Assembly: GCF_007992495.1 (NCBI RefSeq)
Contig: NZ_BKAJ01000065.1
Location: forward strand, 1-64,000
DNA: 64,000 nucleotides
Origin: Reyranella soli
GTDB lineage: Bacteria > Pseudomonadota > Alphaproteobacteria > Reyranellales > Reyranellaceae
Direction of reading: 5' to 3'
Numbering within the stretch: position 1 is the first letter of the stretch; every line of letters starts with the position of its first letter. Below are positions 32,730 to 40,999 of the stretch, in pieces. A program made the translations under genes and the position numbers. The notes under the pieces were generated by a model that saw only the letters and a list, made by a program, of their open reading frames with translations, did no database searches and was not told the DNA's origin.

Positions 32730-35531
32730 CTACTGTGCGGGCTGCATTGCAGGGCCGGCGACATGGGTTGTCGACGGCGCCGCCTCGAAGACCGCCCGGG
32801 CGTGGCGCATCTGCTCCAGCGCGTTGACCACCGAGATATAGACCGCCGCAGCATAGGGCAGCGACTGCACGACCATGAAGATCGCCCATAGCCGCGCCTC
32901 GATGTTGACGGCCCCGGCGCCCAGCCACAGCACGATCGCGCCCAGCCACAGCAGGATGGTCAGTACGGCCTCGCCGCGCGCCATGCCGAGCGCCATACCG
33001 AGCGTGGCGCGCTCGTCCATCTTGGGCGTGCGCATGAAGGGCAGCCGGCTGGTCATCAGGCCGTAGATCACCGCGCGACCCACCGTGTAGGTGAGCGCCA
33101 GGCCCGCCAGCGACGCACCTATGCTCTGGCGGAAGGTGCAGCGCACGCGGTCGAAGTAGAGGCCGAAGGAATAGAGCAGCTTGAAGACGAAGATGCCGAT
33201 GGTCGGCAGGATGAACTCGGCCGGCGGCAGGCCGACCGGCTTGATGCCGAACAGCGGCGGCAGCACGACGGCGAGCAGCCAGGCGAGGCCGGCCCAGGTG
33301 AAGATCAGGTTCAGCGCATCGGCGAACCAGGGCATCCAGCCGGCGACGAAGTGGTACTTCTGCCAGAAGGTGAGCTTGGTCGAGTTGCTCAGCATCTTGC
33401 CGGCATGCGCCTTCATGATCTGCATGGCGCCATAGGCCCAGCGGAAGCGCTGCTTCTTGTAGCCGGCGAAGTGATCGGGCGTCAGGCCATGGCCGAAGCG
33501 CTCGCGGCTGTACATGGCGCCGTAGCCCTTCTCCATCAGGCGCAGGCCGAGCTCGGTGTCCTCGGTGATGCACCAGGTCGCCCAGCCGCCCAGCTCCTCC
33601 ATCAGGTCGCGGCGCACCAGGGTCATGGTGCCGTGCTGGATGATGGCGTCGTACTCGTTGCGCAGGCACATGCCGATGTCGAAGAAGCCGGCATATTCCC
33701 AGTTCAGCATCTCCTTGAAGCGGTCGCCCTTCCAGTCGCGATGGTCCTGCGGCGCCTGGACGTAGGAGATCTTCTTGTCATCGAAGTACGGCACCAGCGC
33801 CTTCAGCCAGTCCGGCCGCACCATGTAGTCGCTGTCGATGACGCCGATGATCTTGGCGTCGGGCGAGGTCTGGGTCAGCACGTAGTTCAGCGCGCCGGCC
33901 TTGAAGCCCTTCATGACGTCGAAGTGGAAGAAGCGGAAACGCTCGCCGAGCTGAGCGCAGTAGTCCTGCACCGGCCGCCAAACCGCCGGGTCCTTGGTGT
34001 TGTTGTCGATGACGATGACTTCGAAGTCGGGATAGTCGAGCTTGGCCAGCGAATCGAGGGTCTGGATCACCATCGCCGGCGGCTCGTTGCAGATCGCGAG
34101 ATGCAGCGAGACCTTGGGCCACACGCGGTTGGCGGGCTGGCGGGCGATCATCTCCGCCGCCGGCAACGCCTCACGCGTCCAGCGCCCACGCCAGATCGTC
34201 TCGGCCATCTCCAGCGCCTGCACCAGCGCCATGGCGAGGCTTATGACCAGGAAGAAGGCGAGCACCGCCCAGCCGATCATCTCGGAGGCCAGCATGTAGC
34301 TGCCGGCCGCGACGACGCCGCCATAGACCAGGGCGCTCGCCGACAAGGTGACCAGGCCGCAGAAGCCCACCTGCCCCGGCAGGCCGAGCCGTGGCCAGCG
34401 CCACAGGAAGAACAGCATCACCGGCAGCGACAGCAGCAGCGACCAGACCGCGCCCGCCCACCATTGCGGGAAGCGCTCGACCGGGCCGGTCCACGCGAAC
34501 TTGGGCTGGCGATCGGCATTCCACAGGCCCCAGTAGCCGCCCGCCTTGCCTTCGAGGTCGTAGGACTTCCACGGCTGGTCGACCGCCTCGACGACGAAGT
34601 AGTCGATGTTCTGCGACTTCAGCCACGCCACCATGTCGCGCACGTTCTTGGCCTGCTCGGCCGGCGAGGCGTACTTGACCGTGCCGGTGCCGGGGCTGCG
34701 CCGGGCGGCGCCGTTCGACGGCCAGCCGACCTCGGTGACGATGATGTTCTTGTTGCGGAGGTACTCGGCCTCCTTGAGCTTGGCGATGCGGCTCTTGAGG
34801 TATTCCAGCGGCGTCTCGCCCGACTTCTCGTCCCAGTAGGGCAGGATGTGGACGGCGAGATAGTCGACCTCGCGCGCGAGCTCGGGATACTCCAGCCAGA
34901 CGTGCCACGGCTCGGCGGTGCTGACCGGCACCTTGACGTTGCGCTTGACGTTCCTGATCTCGCGGATGAGCTGGGCCGGGCTGGTGGCGTTGGGATCGCG
35001 CAGGTTCTTCTGGCCGTCCCAGCGCAGGATGTTCTCGTTGCCGACCAGCACGCGCTCGATGTTGGGATTCTGGTTGGCCATGCGGATCAGCGCGCGCGTC
35101 TCCTCGGCATTGACCTCGCTCGCCTCGCGGCCGAACTGCTGCTTGGCTTCGTTGGCGCTGTAGATCCAGGCGCCGGGCACCAGCTTTATGCCGTAACGGT
35201 TGGCAAGCTCCGGCATGACGTCGCCGCCGTCGGTGGCGCGATAGGTGCGGACGTAATTGACCTTGCCGCCGAACATGGCGAAGTCGCGCTCGATCTGCTC
35301 CTTGCGCGGCTTGACCGGCGGCGGTGGCGTGTCGCTGACGGCGGTGCGCAGGAAGCTCAGGATGCCGCTCGACTTGGACTCGATCGGATCCTGGTCCTTG
35401 GCCCACGGCGCGTAGGTAACGCCATGCAAAGGACCGTCGACATCAGCCGCGGCGACCTGGCCGTCGAGCAAGCGCCATCCGACGATGGTGGCGACGGCTA
35501 CAGTGAGAAGAACCAATCCCAGACGGATCAT
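32730..35531 (-). CDS. GH17-like / GT2 beta-glucan synthase (NdvB-type)
   Basis: A 933-aa membrane protein with two catalytic modules. After an N-terminal anchor (GLVLLTVAVATIVGWRLL), residues 30-340 form a GH17-like beta-1,3-glucanase/transglycosylase domain (GVTYAPWAKDQ, YVRTYRATD, IIVTEVGWPSNGA). Three membrane helices follow. Then a GT2 domain has VIVIDNNTKDP, GVIDSDYMVRPDW, CITEDTELGLRLM and QRFRW (the QxxRW acceptor motif), with C-terminal helices. This architecture matches rhizobial NdvB-type cyclic beta-glucan synthesis. The start at 35531 is the only ATG before the anchor; a GTG 36 nt upstream is possible. The 324 bp upstream hold nothing recognisable. Confidence 0.88.
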   Translation of the reverse strand: MIRLGLVLLTVAVATIVGWRLLDGQVAAADVDGPLHGVTYAPWAKDQDPIESKSSGILSFLRTAVSDTPPPPVKPRKEQIERDFAMFGGKVNYVRTYRATDGGDVMPELANRYGIKLVPGAWIYSANEAKQQFGREASEVNAEETRALIRMANQNPNIERVLVGNENILRWDGQKNLRDPNATSPAQLIREIRNVKRNVKVPVSTAEPWHVWLEYPELAREVDYLAVHILPYWDEKSGETPLEYLKSRIAKLKEAEYLRNKNIIVTEVGWPSNGAARRSPGTGTVKYASPAEQAKNVRDMVAWLKSQNIDYFVVEAVDQPWKSYDLEGKAGGYWGLWNADRQPKFAWTGPVERFPQWWAGAVWSLLLSLPVMLFFLWRWPRLGLPGQVGFCGLVTLSASALVYGGVVAAGSYMLASEMIGWAVLAFFLVISLAMALVQALEMAETIWRGRWTREALPAAEMIARQPANRVWPKVSLHLAICNEPPAMVIQTLDSLAKLDYPDFEVIVIDNNTKDPAVWRPVQDYCAQLGERFRFFHFDVMKGFKAGALNYVLTQTSPDAKIIGVIDSDYMVRPDWLKALVPYFDDKKISYVQAPQDHRDWKGDRFKEMLNWEYAGFFDIGMCLRNEYDAIIQHGTMTLVRRDLMEELGGWATWCITEDTELGLRLMEKGYGAMYSRERFGHGLTPDHFAGYKKQRFRWAYGAMQIMKAHAGKMLSNSTKLTFWQKYHFVAGWMPWFADALNLIFTWAGLAWLLAVVLPPLFGIKPVGLPPAEFILPTIGIFVFKLLYSFGLYFDRVRCTFRQSIGASLAGLALTYTVGRAVIYGLMTSRLPFMRTPKMDERATLGMALGMARGEAVLTILLWLGAIVLWLGAGAVNIEARLWAIFMVVQSLPYAAAVYISVVNALEQMRHARAVFEAAPSTTHVAGPAMQPAQ

Positions 35532-35855
35532 GAAGAGGCGATCGCTCCGGCACGCCGCCGGTGGCACACGCTCTCGTCGGGATCGCGGTCACATGTCTCC
35601 TGCGGACGATTTTCATCGACGCAAGGACCGTGCCGGATCAGCTCAACCGACGAGCCGATAACCACGCAGTGGGCTGACCTCTTGGAGGCTTCCTTGCGCC
35701 CGATTTCCTCGGCTGCGACCCTTCGCAGACGATGCGGCGACCGGCCGATCTATAGCAAAGCCTCTGCAAATCGGTAAAGAGACAGCGAGTGATGATGGCC
35801 AAAATGCCCAAATCTCCGCTGGCTTCTCAGCGCCGGCTTCGCCACAACGCCGCGT

Positions 35856-36839
35856 GTGAGTGACGACGATCCGACAGCCGCGCCGGCCGGCGTTCCGGCC
35901 GAGCTGGGCGCAACCTACCGGCCGGCCGAGCGTTACGGGTTCCTTCAAGCCAGCAGCGCCCGGCTGCGCTACGCCTGCTGGAACGTCCCGGGAACCGCGT
36001 CGGGAAAGGTCAAAGGGACGGTCGTCCTGCTCGGCGGACGGGCCGAATTCATCGAAAAATACGCCACTGAAGTCGTCGGCGAGCTTCTGGGCCGCGGTTA
36101 CTGCGTCTACGCCCTGGACTGGCGCGGCCAGGGCCTGTCGGACCGCCTCCTCGCCGATCGCGGCAAGGGCCACATTGACAATTTTTCAACCTACATGGCG
36201 GACCTGCAGCTATTCCTGGACAAGGTCGTGGCCCCGACCGCGCCGCGACCGATCCTCGCACTCTGCCATTCCATGGGGGCGCACATCATGATGCGCGTGC
36301 TCGCCGAGAACGGACCGGGTCCGATTTCGGCTGGCGTGCTGTGCTCGCCCATGACGGCCCTCAAGCGCGAGGCGATGCTGCGGTCGGTGCTCATGCTGAT
36401 GCCCGAACTGCCGGCGATCGACGAGCGCTACCTGTTCGGGACCGGGCCCTTCGTGGTCTTCGCCCGCGAGTTCGGCTCCAACATCGTCACCCACGACGAG
36501 CGCCGCTATCGCTTCACCGACAAGTGGTTCGCTGCCGACCCCCGGCTTGCCCTGGGCGGGCCGACCCTGGGCTGGGGCCGCCAGGCGGCCCGCTCCATGA
36601 CGGCGGCGGTGGCGCCGGGCTATCTCGAGCGCATCGAGTTGCCGCTGGTGCTGATCAGCGCCGGCGAGGATGCGCTGATCGATTCACACAGCCACAGCGC
36701 GGTGGTCGCGCGGCTCAAGCACGGCGATCACGTCACCGTCGCCGGCGCCAAGCACGAAGTGATGATGGAGACCGACGCGCTGCGCGGCCTGTTCTGGGAG
36801 GCCTTCGACCGGCTGGCGAAAGGCGTCCTGGGGCAATGA
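35856..36839 (+). CDS. alpha/beta hydrolase (serine aminopeptidase S33 / lysophospholipase type)
   Basis: A 327-aa alpha/beta hydrolase. The lid-type start GFLQASSARLRYACW and VVLLGGRAEFIEKYATEVV resemble monoacylglycerol lipase and PldB. DWRGQGLSDR precedes the nucleophile elbow CHSMGAH, where Cys replaces the first Gly. The acid is in SAGEDALID and the His in AKHEVMME. It starts with GTG at 35856 without a clear ribosome site. Its stop overlaps the TauE gene (ATGA), so it opens a three-gene operon. Confidence 0.85.
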   Translation: MSDDDPTAAPAGVPAELGATYRPAERYGFLQASSARLRYACWNVPGTASGKVKGTVVLLGGRAEFIEKYATEVVGELLGRGYCVYALDWRGQGLSDRLLADRGKGHIDNFSTYMADLQLFLDKVVAPTAPRPILALCHSMGAHIMMRVLAENGPGPISAGVLCSPMTALKREAMLRSVLMLMPELPAIDERYLFGTGPFVVFAREFGSNIVTHDERRYRFTDKWFAADPRLALGGPTLGWGRQAARSMTAAVAPGYLERIELPLVLISAGEDALIDSHSHSAVVARLKHGDHVTVAGAKHEVMMETDALRGLFWEAFDRLAKGVLGQ

Positions 36840-37573
36840 CGCTGACGCAGATCCTGGTGACGGCGCTGGCCTTCCTCATCGCCGGCGTCGCCAAGGGCGC
36901 GATCGGCATGGGCCTGCCACCGATCGTGATCGGCATCATGAGCTTCGCCGTGCCGCTGGAGAATTCGATCGCCATGATGGTGGTGCCCAGCATGGCGACC
37001 AACATCTGGCAGGCGATCTACGGCGGCAACTTCGTCCGGCTGCTGGCACGGTTTCGCACCATGGCGGCGGCGTCGGTGGCGGCGCTGCTCCTGGTCGCCG
37101 TCGCGTTCGGCCAGCTCGGCTCGCCCAAGGCGGTGGCCTGGGTCGGTGTCATCCTGGTGGTCTATTCCAGTCTGGCCTTGACGGCGTGGCGGCCGACGGT
37201 CTCGCGCGCCGCCGAGCGCTGGGCCAACCCGCTGATGGGCGCGGCAAGCGGCGTGGCCGCCGGCATCACCGGCGTCGCCGCCGTGCCTTTCCTGCCCTAC
37301 ATGCAGTCGCTCGACATCGACCGGCACGAACTCGTGCAGGCGCTGGGCATAATGTTCATTTTCATCATGGGCGCGCTGACCACGGCCTTGGCGATCCAGG
37401 GCGCCTTCACGCTCACCAATCTCTTGGGTGGGATCGCGGCCCTCGCGCCGGCCTTCGCCGGCGTGTGGCTGGGCCAGAAGGCCCGCCATGCGGTCTCGGC
37501 CGAGACCTTCCGGCGGATCTTCCTGATCGGCCTGTTCCTGGTCGGCCTGCAAATGGCCCGAAGCCTGCTATAG
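36836..37573 (+). CDS. TauE/SafE family sulfite exporter-like permease
   Basis: A 245-aa membrane protein with about eight hydrophobic helices. The start ALAFLIAGVAKGAIGMGLPP and the second-half repeat GAASGVAAGITGVAAVPFLP form the duplicated TauE/SafE core. Relatives export sulfite, sulfoacetate or other organosulfur anions. It overlaps the hydrolase by 4 nt and precedes the phosphatase by 12 nt. Confidence 0.9.
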   Translation: MTLTQILVTALAFLIAGVAKGAIGMGLPPIVIGIMSFAVPLENSIAMMVVPSMATNIWQAIYGGNFVRLLARFRTMAAASVAALLLVAVAFGQLGSPKAVAWVGVILVVYSSLALTAWRPTVSRAAERWANPLMGAASGVAAGITGVAAVPFLPYMQSLDIDRHELVQALGIMFIFIMGALTTALAIQGAFTLTNLLGGIAALAPAFAGVWLGQKARHAVSAETFRRIFLIGLFLVGLQMARSLL

Positions 37574-37585
37574 ACTTGAACCGAC

Positions 37586-38140
37586 ATGCCCCTCCCCAAT
37601 CATAAAGTCACGATCTGCGGCATCCCCGAGCTGTCGCAACATTGCTCGGTCGGCGTCAGCCATGTGCTGTCGATCATCGACACCCACGAGCCCCGGCCAC
37701 CTGTCCTCGACTCGTTCTCCGTGATCGACCACGAGTTGATCCGCTTCGACGACGTCGTGGCCGAGTATCCCGGCTTCGAAGCCTGCACGCCCGCGCACAT
37801 CATCAAGGTGCTGGAGTTCGGCGAGCGCGTGCATGCGCGACCGGGCAGCCACGTGCTTGTCCATTGCCACGCCGGCATCTCGCGCTCGACGGCGGCCGCG
37901 GCGATCCTGATGTGCCAGCACGCGCCCGGCCAGGAGGAAGTCGCCTTCCTGAAGCTTCTGGGGATGCGCAAGCACGGCTGGCCCAACACGCGCATGGTTG
38001 AGTTCGCCGACACGCTGCTGAAGCGCGACGGCGCCCTTTTACGCGGCTTGGACGCCTATCGCCGCGCGCTCCTGCAGGAGAAGCCGCATCTCAGCGACGT
38101 CATCCGCAACATTGGGCGCGGGCACGAGTTGCCTGTATAG
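37586..38140 (+). CDS. dual-specificity / tyrosine phosphatase-like protein
   Basis: A 184-aa cysteine phosphatase. The P-loop HCHAGISRST matches the HC-x5-R-S/T signature, and Asp residues in VIDHELIRFDDVV supply candidates for the general acid. Similar small alphaproteobacterial proteins are annotated as protein-tyrosine phosphatases, but the substrate could equally be a phospholipid or nucleotide. It is last in the hydrolase-TauE operon. A family C repeat starts 10 bp after the stop. Confidence 0.86.
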   Translation: MPLPNHKVTICGIPELSQHCSVGVSHVLSIIDTHEPRPPVLDSFSVIDHELIRFDDVVAEYPGFEACTPAHIIKVLEFGERVHARPGSHVLVHCHAGISRSTAAAAILMCQHAPGQEEVAFLKLLGMRKHGWPNTRMVEFADTLLKRDGALLRGLDAYRRALLQEKPHLSDVIRNIGRGHELPV

Positions 38141-38150
38141 CCAATTTCAG

Positions 38151-38267
38151 TCATCCCGACCGGAGCCAAGCGCAGCGAGGCGAAGTGGAGGGACCTCTTT
38201 TTGCCTTTCTGTCGACCAAACAGGTCCCTCGACTACGCCGCCCTTCGGGCGGCTCCGCTCGGGATGA
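38151..38267. repeat. dispersed inverted repeat, family C copy 1
   Basis: A 117-bp element with outer arms TCATCCCGA.../...CGGGATGA, an inner AGGGACCT / AGGTCCCT pair and a small CCGCCCTTCGGGCGG hairpin. It lies between convergent genes, and the second copy is at 56231. Its outer arms are those of the shorter family B. Confidence 0.85.
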
Positions 38268-38274
38268 CGATTTG

Positions 38275-39114
38275 TTACCGATGAAACACCAGCGTCCTGA
38301 CCTCGATGCTCTCGCGCGGCGGGGCGTTGGGCGACGCCGTCGGGTCGAGGAAGGCGCTGTGCGGCGTGAAGCGTGCCGGCACGTCGGTCTTGGTGTCCGA
38401 GCACTTCAGCAGCAGCGCCTCGTCGACGCGCATCTGCGGCACGTAGAACCAGCGGTGCTCGGGATTGTACTTCACCGAGTAGGTCTCGCCGACACGATGG
38501 GGATAGACCAGGTCAGACGGCACCAGGTCGGCAAGATCGATGGTCGTGGCATCGCACACCGCCAGCGGCGAATCCTGCACCGGTCCCTTGACCGGACGCC
38601 ACAGGTTGATCACCTGCACGCGGCCCTTCAGCAGCTCATCGGCCTCGTCGGGTAGAAGGTCGCGCACGCGCTGCGGGCCCGAGCGCGCGGTGTGGTCGAT
38701 ATGCACGCGCTGCACCGGCTGGCGCGGCGCATCGCTGCGGTCCTGCGCACCGTCGACGCGGCGGCGCGTCGTGTGATCGAAGATGTGGACGCGATAGGCG
38801 CCTGTCGTCTGCTTCACCACGCGCTCGACCTCGGGGTAGTAGACGCGGCGCACTTCCTCGTCGTCGAAGAAGTCGCGCACGGCGCTGCGATGATTGACCA
38901 GGGCAAAGCCGTTGGCGTCGAGCGACACGCGGTCGGCGACGGAACGGGCATCGTGGATGGGGACGCGATGGGCTTCGTTGATGGTGTTGCTGCGCGGCAC
39001 GCCCGGCGGCGGCTCGAACGTGTAGTTGCGCGGCCGCTCGAGCATCGGCGCGAGATAGTTCATGTCGGCCTGGACACTGGCCAGGTTGGCGATGATGGAC
39101 GACTGCAGGCTCAT
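38275..39114 (-). CDS. CmcJ/NvfI-like oxygenase (copy 2)
   Basis: A 279-aa paralogue of the protein at 3741-4595. It has VHIDHTARSGPQRVRDLLP (HxD), INLWRPVKG, LVPSDLVYPHRVGETYSV, HRWFYVPQMRVDEALLLKC and H-S-A-F-LDPTASPNAPPRESIE at the C-terminus. Family members are Fe(II)/2-oxoglutarate oxygenases such as CmcJ. The ATG at 39114 is chosen because the earlier frame has no ribosome site and would translate the shared upstream element. It lies 137 bp behind the Rieske gene on the same strand. Confidence 0.83.
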   Translation of the reverse strand: MSLQSSIIANLASVQADMNYLAPMLERPRNYTFEPPPGVPRSNTINEAHRVPIHDARSVADRVSLDANGFALVNHRSAVRDFFDDEEVRRVYYPEVERVVKQTTGAYRVHIFDHTTRRRVDGAQDRSDAPRQPVQRVHIDHTARSGPQRVRDLLPDEADELLKGRVQVINLWRPVKGPVQDSPLAVCDATTIDLADLVPSDLVYPHRVGETYSVKYNPEHRWFYVPQMRVDEALLLKCSDTKTDVPARFTPHSAFLDPTASPNAPPRESIEVRTLVFHR

Positions 39115-39191
39115 GATGAGAACTCCGCTGCTGGTCGCCTGAATGTTGGCTGCTCGCGCAGGGCTCGCCATGGAGAAGAGTTGCGCGCTTC

Positions 39192-39208
39192 CATGAGGGG
39201 ACTTCATG
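39192..39208. promoter_or_regulatory. shared 17-bp near-palindrome upstream of CmcJ-like copy 2
   Basis: CATGAGGGGACTTCATG lies 78-94 nt before the ATG of the second CmcJ-like gene and matches CATGAAAAGACTTCATG before the first copy at 4655-4671. Fourteen of 17 positions are identical, including both ends. A gene-specific promoter and operator in the 137-bp Rieske-CmcJ gap is likely. Confidence 0.5.
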
Positions 39209-39251
39209 CGAAGCGAAAATCCTGCTGCAGCGGGCGAGCGCGACAGAAAGT

Positions 39252-40073
39252 TCAAGTCGTCGGAGGATCCTGGACGTTGGCCTGGGCGCAGGCCTCCGCC
39301 AGACGGCGATGGAAATCATCCACCAGCGTGCCCTCGGCCGCAGGCTTTCCGGCGGCGCGATCGAGTTGCAGTGCCTCGCAGACATGCTTGATGGTGGCGG
39401 CGGCCTGCTTGTTGTCGTCGGCGACGCCACCGAACACATGAGTGAACAAGCGCGTGCGCAGGAAGGTATGCGGCACGACCTGCTCCACGATGGTCACCGC
39501 ACCGGCGCGACGCACCATCAGCAACGGCCAGGCCCAGGTGAAGTTGGCCGAAGGCGTGTGCTCGGCCAGCAGGTGCTCGACACAGACCTTCCAGTTGCAG
39601 GCGATCTCGGTGACGACCGTGCCGCCATACGCCGGCAGCGCGCCGACATCGTTCGGCGCCGGTGGTCCGGTCAGGCTGAAGAAGACGATGCCCGAGGCGA
39701 TGGCCGTCGGCAGCGACGCCAGATGCAGGTCGGGCGATTGCAGATCCTTCGGCGCGACCGGCGGCGGTGCGCTGAGGAACCGCCCTTGCAGGTCGTAGGT
39801 CCAGCCGTGGAAGCGGCAGCGGAAGCTCTCGCAGCTGCCGGCCGGCGTGCTCACCACTTGCATGTTCTGATGACGGCAGGCGTTGCGCAGGACATGCACC
39901 GCGCCCGCCTTGTCGCGCACGGCGAAGACGCCCCAGCCGCCGACCGTGGCCGAGACGAAGTCGCCCGGCCGGGCGATCTGCCCTTCGGCGCAGAGCGGCA
40001 GGGCTTGCGTCGAGAAAACCGTGCGTTTCTCGACCTGGAAGGCGTCGCCCTGGGAATAATCCTCGGATTTCAT
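39252..40073 (-). CDS. Rieske [2Fe-2S] protein with degenerate oxygenase domain
   Basis: A 273-aa protein. The Rieske cluster ligands are Cys66, His68, Cys86 and His89 (CRHQNM...CRFHGWTYD). A start of the ring-hydroxylating oxygenase alpha fold follows at NWKVCVEHLLAEHTPSANF. The expected His-x4-His mononuclear-iron pair is not intact: His172 is followed by Asn177 where the second His should be, and the length is short for the family. It may be an electron carrier or a divergent oxygenase. No Shine-Dalgarno precedes the ATG at 40073, and a GTATAC site lies 6 nt upstream, so it may be a leaderless, repressor-controlled transcript. Confidence 0.75.
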   Translation of the reverse strand: MKSEDYSQGDAFQVEKRTVFSTQALPLCAEGQIARPGDFVSATVGGWGVFAVRDKAGAVHVLRNACRHQNMQVVSTPAGSCESFRCRFHGWTYDLQGRFLSAPPPVAPKDLQSPDLHLASLPTAIASGIVFFSLTGPPAPNDVGALPAYGGTVVTEIACNWKVCVEHLLAEHTPSANFTWAWPLLMVRRAGAVTIVEQVVPHTFLRTRLFTHVFGGVADDNKQAAATIKHVCEALQLDRAAGKPAAEGTLVDDFHRRLAEACAQANVQDPPTT

Positions 40074-40078
40074 GGATT

Positions 40079-40088
40079 TTGTATACGA
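40079..40088. promoter_or_regulatory. GTATAC-centred operator, left site
   Basis: TTGTATACGA matches the perfect palindrome at 40130-40141 in eight of ten positions. Its centre is 52 bp from that site, about five helical turns. It lies just before the Rieske start codon. TTGTATACAA-type sites are characteristic of FadR/FCD-type GntR regulators, and one is encoded at 41430. Confidence 0.55.
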
Positions 40089-40107
40089 TTTATCGCTTTC
40101 GGGGACA

Positions 40108-40141
40108 TTGACTCACCTGCTATGGCCTGATTGTATACAAT
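40108..40141 (+). promoter_or_regulatory. candidate promoter of the PqqC-like operon with perfect GTATAC palindrome
   Basis: ATTGTATACAAT (40130-40141) is a perfect 12-bp palindrome. TTGACT at 40108 could be a -35 element, 17 bp before TTGTAT, so a bound repressor would cover the -10 region. The match of the -10 is weak, and the operator call is stronger than the promoter call. The ATG of the PqqC-like gene is 30 bp away. Confidence 0.55.
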
Positions 40142-40170
40142 CCAGCATCAAACGCCAGAGGAGGCTCGTG

Positions 40171-40902
40171 ATGGCCAAAAGCGCATTCCGTCAGGCTCTC
40201 GAGGAAGCGATCGAGCAGCGTCATTCGGCCGTGCATCCGTGGAGCGAGGCCTGGACCTCCGGGAAGCTGAACCGCCGCCTGCTCGGCGAGTGGGTGAAGC
40301 AGCACTATCACTATGTCAGCCACTTCGCGGAGTGGGTCGCGGCGGTCTACGCCAACTGCCCGCACCAGGAGGTGCAGCACTTCCTGCTGGAGAACGTCAC
40401 CGAGGAGGAAGGCTTCGTCGGCATGCATGGTGCCGCACCGGTGCGCCATTCCGACCTGCTGCTGGAGTTCGCCGAGACCTGCGGCATGAAGCGCGAGGAG
40501 ATCCTGAACGCCCAGCTCAACAGCGAGCTCCTGCCCGAGACGCTCGGCCTGCAGAGCTGGTGCGCCGTGCAATCGCACAAGCCCTTTGTCGAGGCGCTGT
40601 CGGGCCTGCTGATCGGCCTCGAGAGCCAGGTGCCCAAGATCTACAGCAAGACCACCCCGCCCCTGCTCGAGAAGTACGGCTTCAGCGAAGAGGAAGTGAC
40701 CTTCTTCTCGATCCACATCGTCGCCGACCTCGAGCATGGCGAGAGGGGCTTCGAGATCGTCGAGAAGTACGCCACCACCGACGAGCAGCGCGAGACCTGC
40801 GTGCGACTGGTCAAGGAGGCGACGATGATGCGCCGCCTCTATCTCGACGGCATCTATCGCAAGTTCATCGTCGAGGCCGACGGCAAGAAGCTCGCGGCTT
40901 AA
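40171..40902 (+). CDS. PqqC-like / haem-oxygenase-fold iron redox enzyme
   Basis: A 243-aa all-helical protein of the PqqC / TenA / CADD-like group. Candidate metal ligands include Glu80 in EEEGFVG, His93 in VRHSD, Glu141 in FVEAL, and His182, Asp186 and His189 in IHIVADLEHGERG, a set close to that of diiron CADD-type oxidases. It is not clearly true PqqC, since no pqq genes are nearby. AGAGGAGG lies 7 nt before the ATG at 40171. It opens the operon with GlcG-like and GntR genes and diverges from the Rieske gene. Oxidative remodelling of a small substrate is a reasonable inference. Confidence 0.8.
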   Translation: MAKSAFRQALEEAIEQRHSAVHPWSEAWTSGKLNRRLLGEWVKQHYHYVSHFAEWVAAVYANCPHQEVQHFLLENVTEEEGFVGMHGAAPVRHSDLLLEFAETCGMKREEILNAQLNSELLPETLGLQSWCAVQSHKPFVEALSGLLIGLESQVPKIYSKTTPPLLEKYGFSEEEVTFFSIHIVADLEHGERGFEIVEKYATTDEQRETCVRLVKEATMMRRLYLDGIYRKFIVEADGKKLAA

Positions 40903-40910
40903 TCGACTAC

Positions 40911-40982
40911 TGTCATCCCGAGCGCAGCGAGGGACCTTTCCTGATCCGTAAAGGTCCCTCGGCCTTCGGCCTCGGGATGACA
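40911..40982. repeat. dispersed inverted repeat, family B copy 1
   Basis: TGTCATCCCGAG...CTCGGGATGACA with inner AGGGACCTTT / AAAGGTCCCT arms forms a long hairpin of 72 bp. It lies inside an operon, between the PqqC-like and GlcG-like genes, so it may separate their expression levels. Confidence 0.88.
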
Positions 40983-40999
40983 ACAATGGTGACCCCTCA

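Noticed and set aside
33351..35777. 808-codon plus-strand frame across the glucan synthase gene
   Set aside because: Antisense shadow of the GH17/GT2 gene, which has intact motifs on the other strand.
40171..40902. True PqqC of a PQQ biosynthesis cluster
   Set aside because: No pqqA, pqqB, pqqD or pqqE genes lie nearby. The fold and ligands fit the wider haem-oxygenase-like group.
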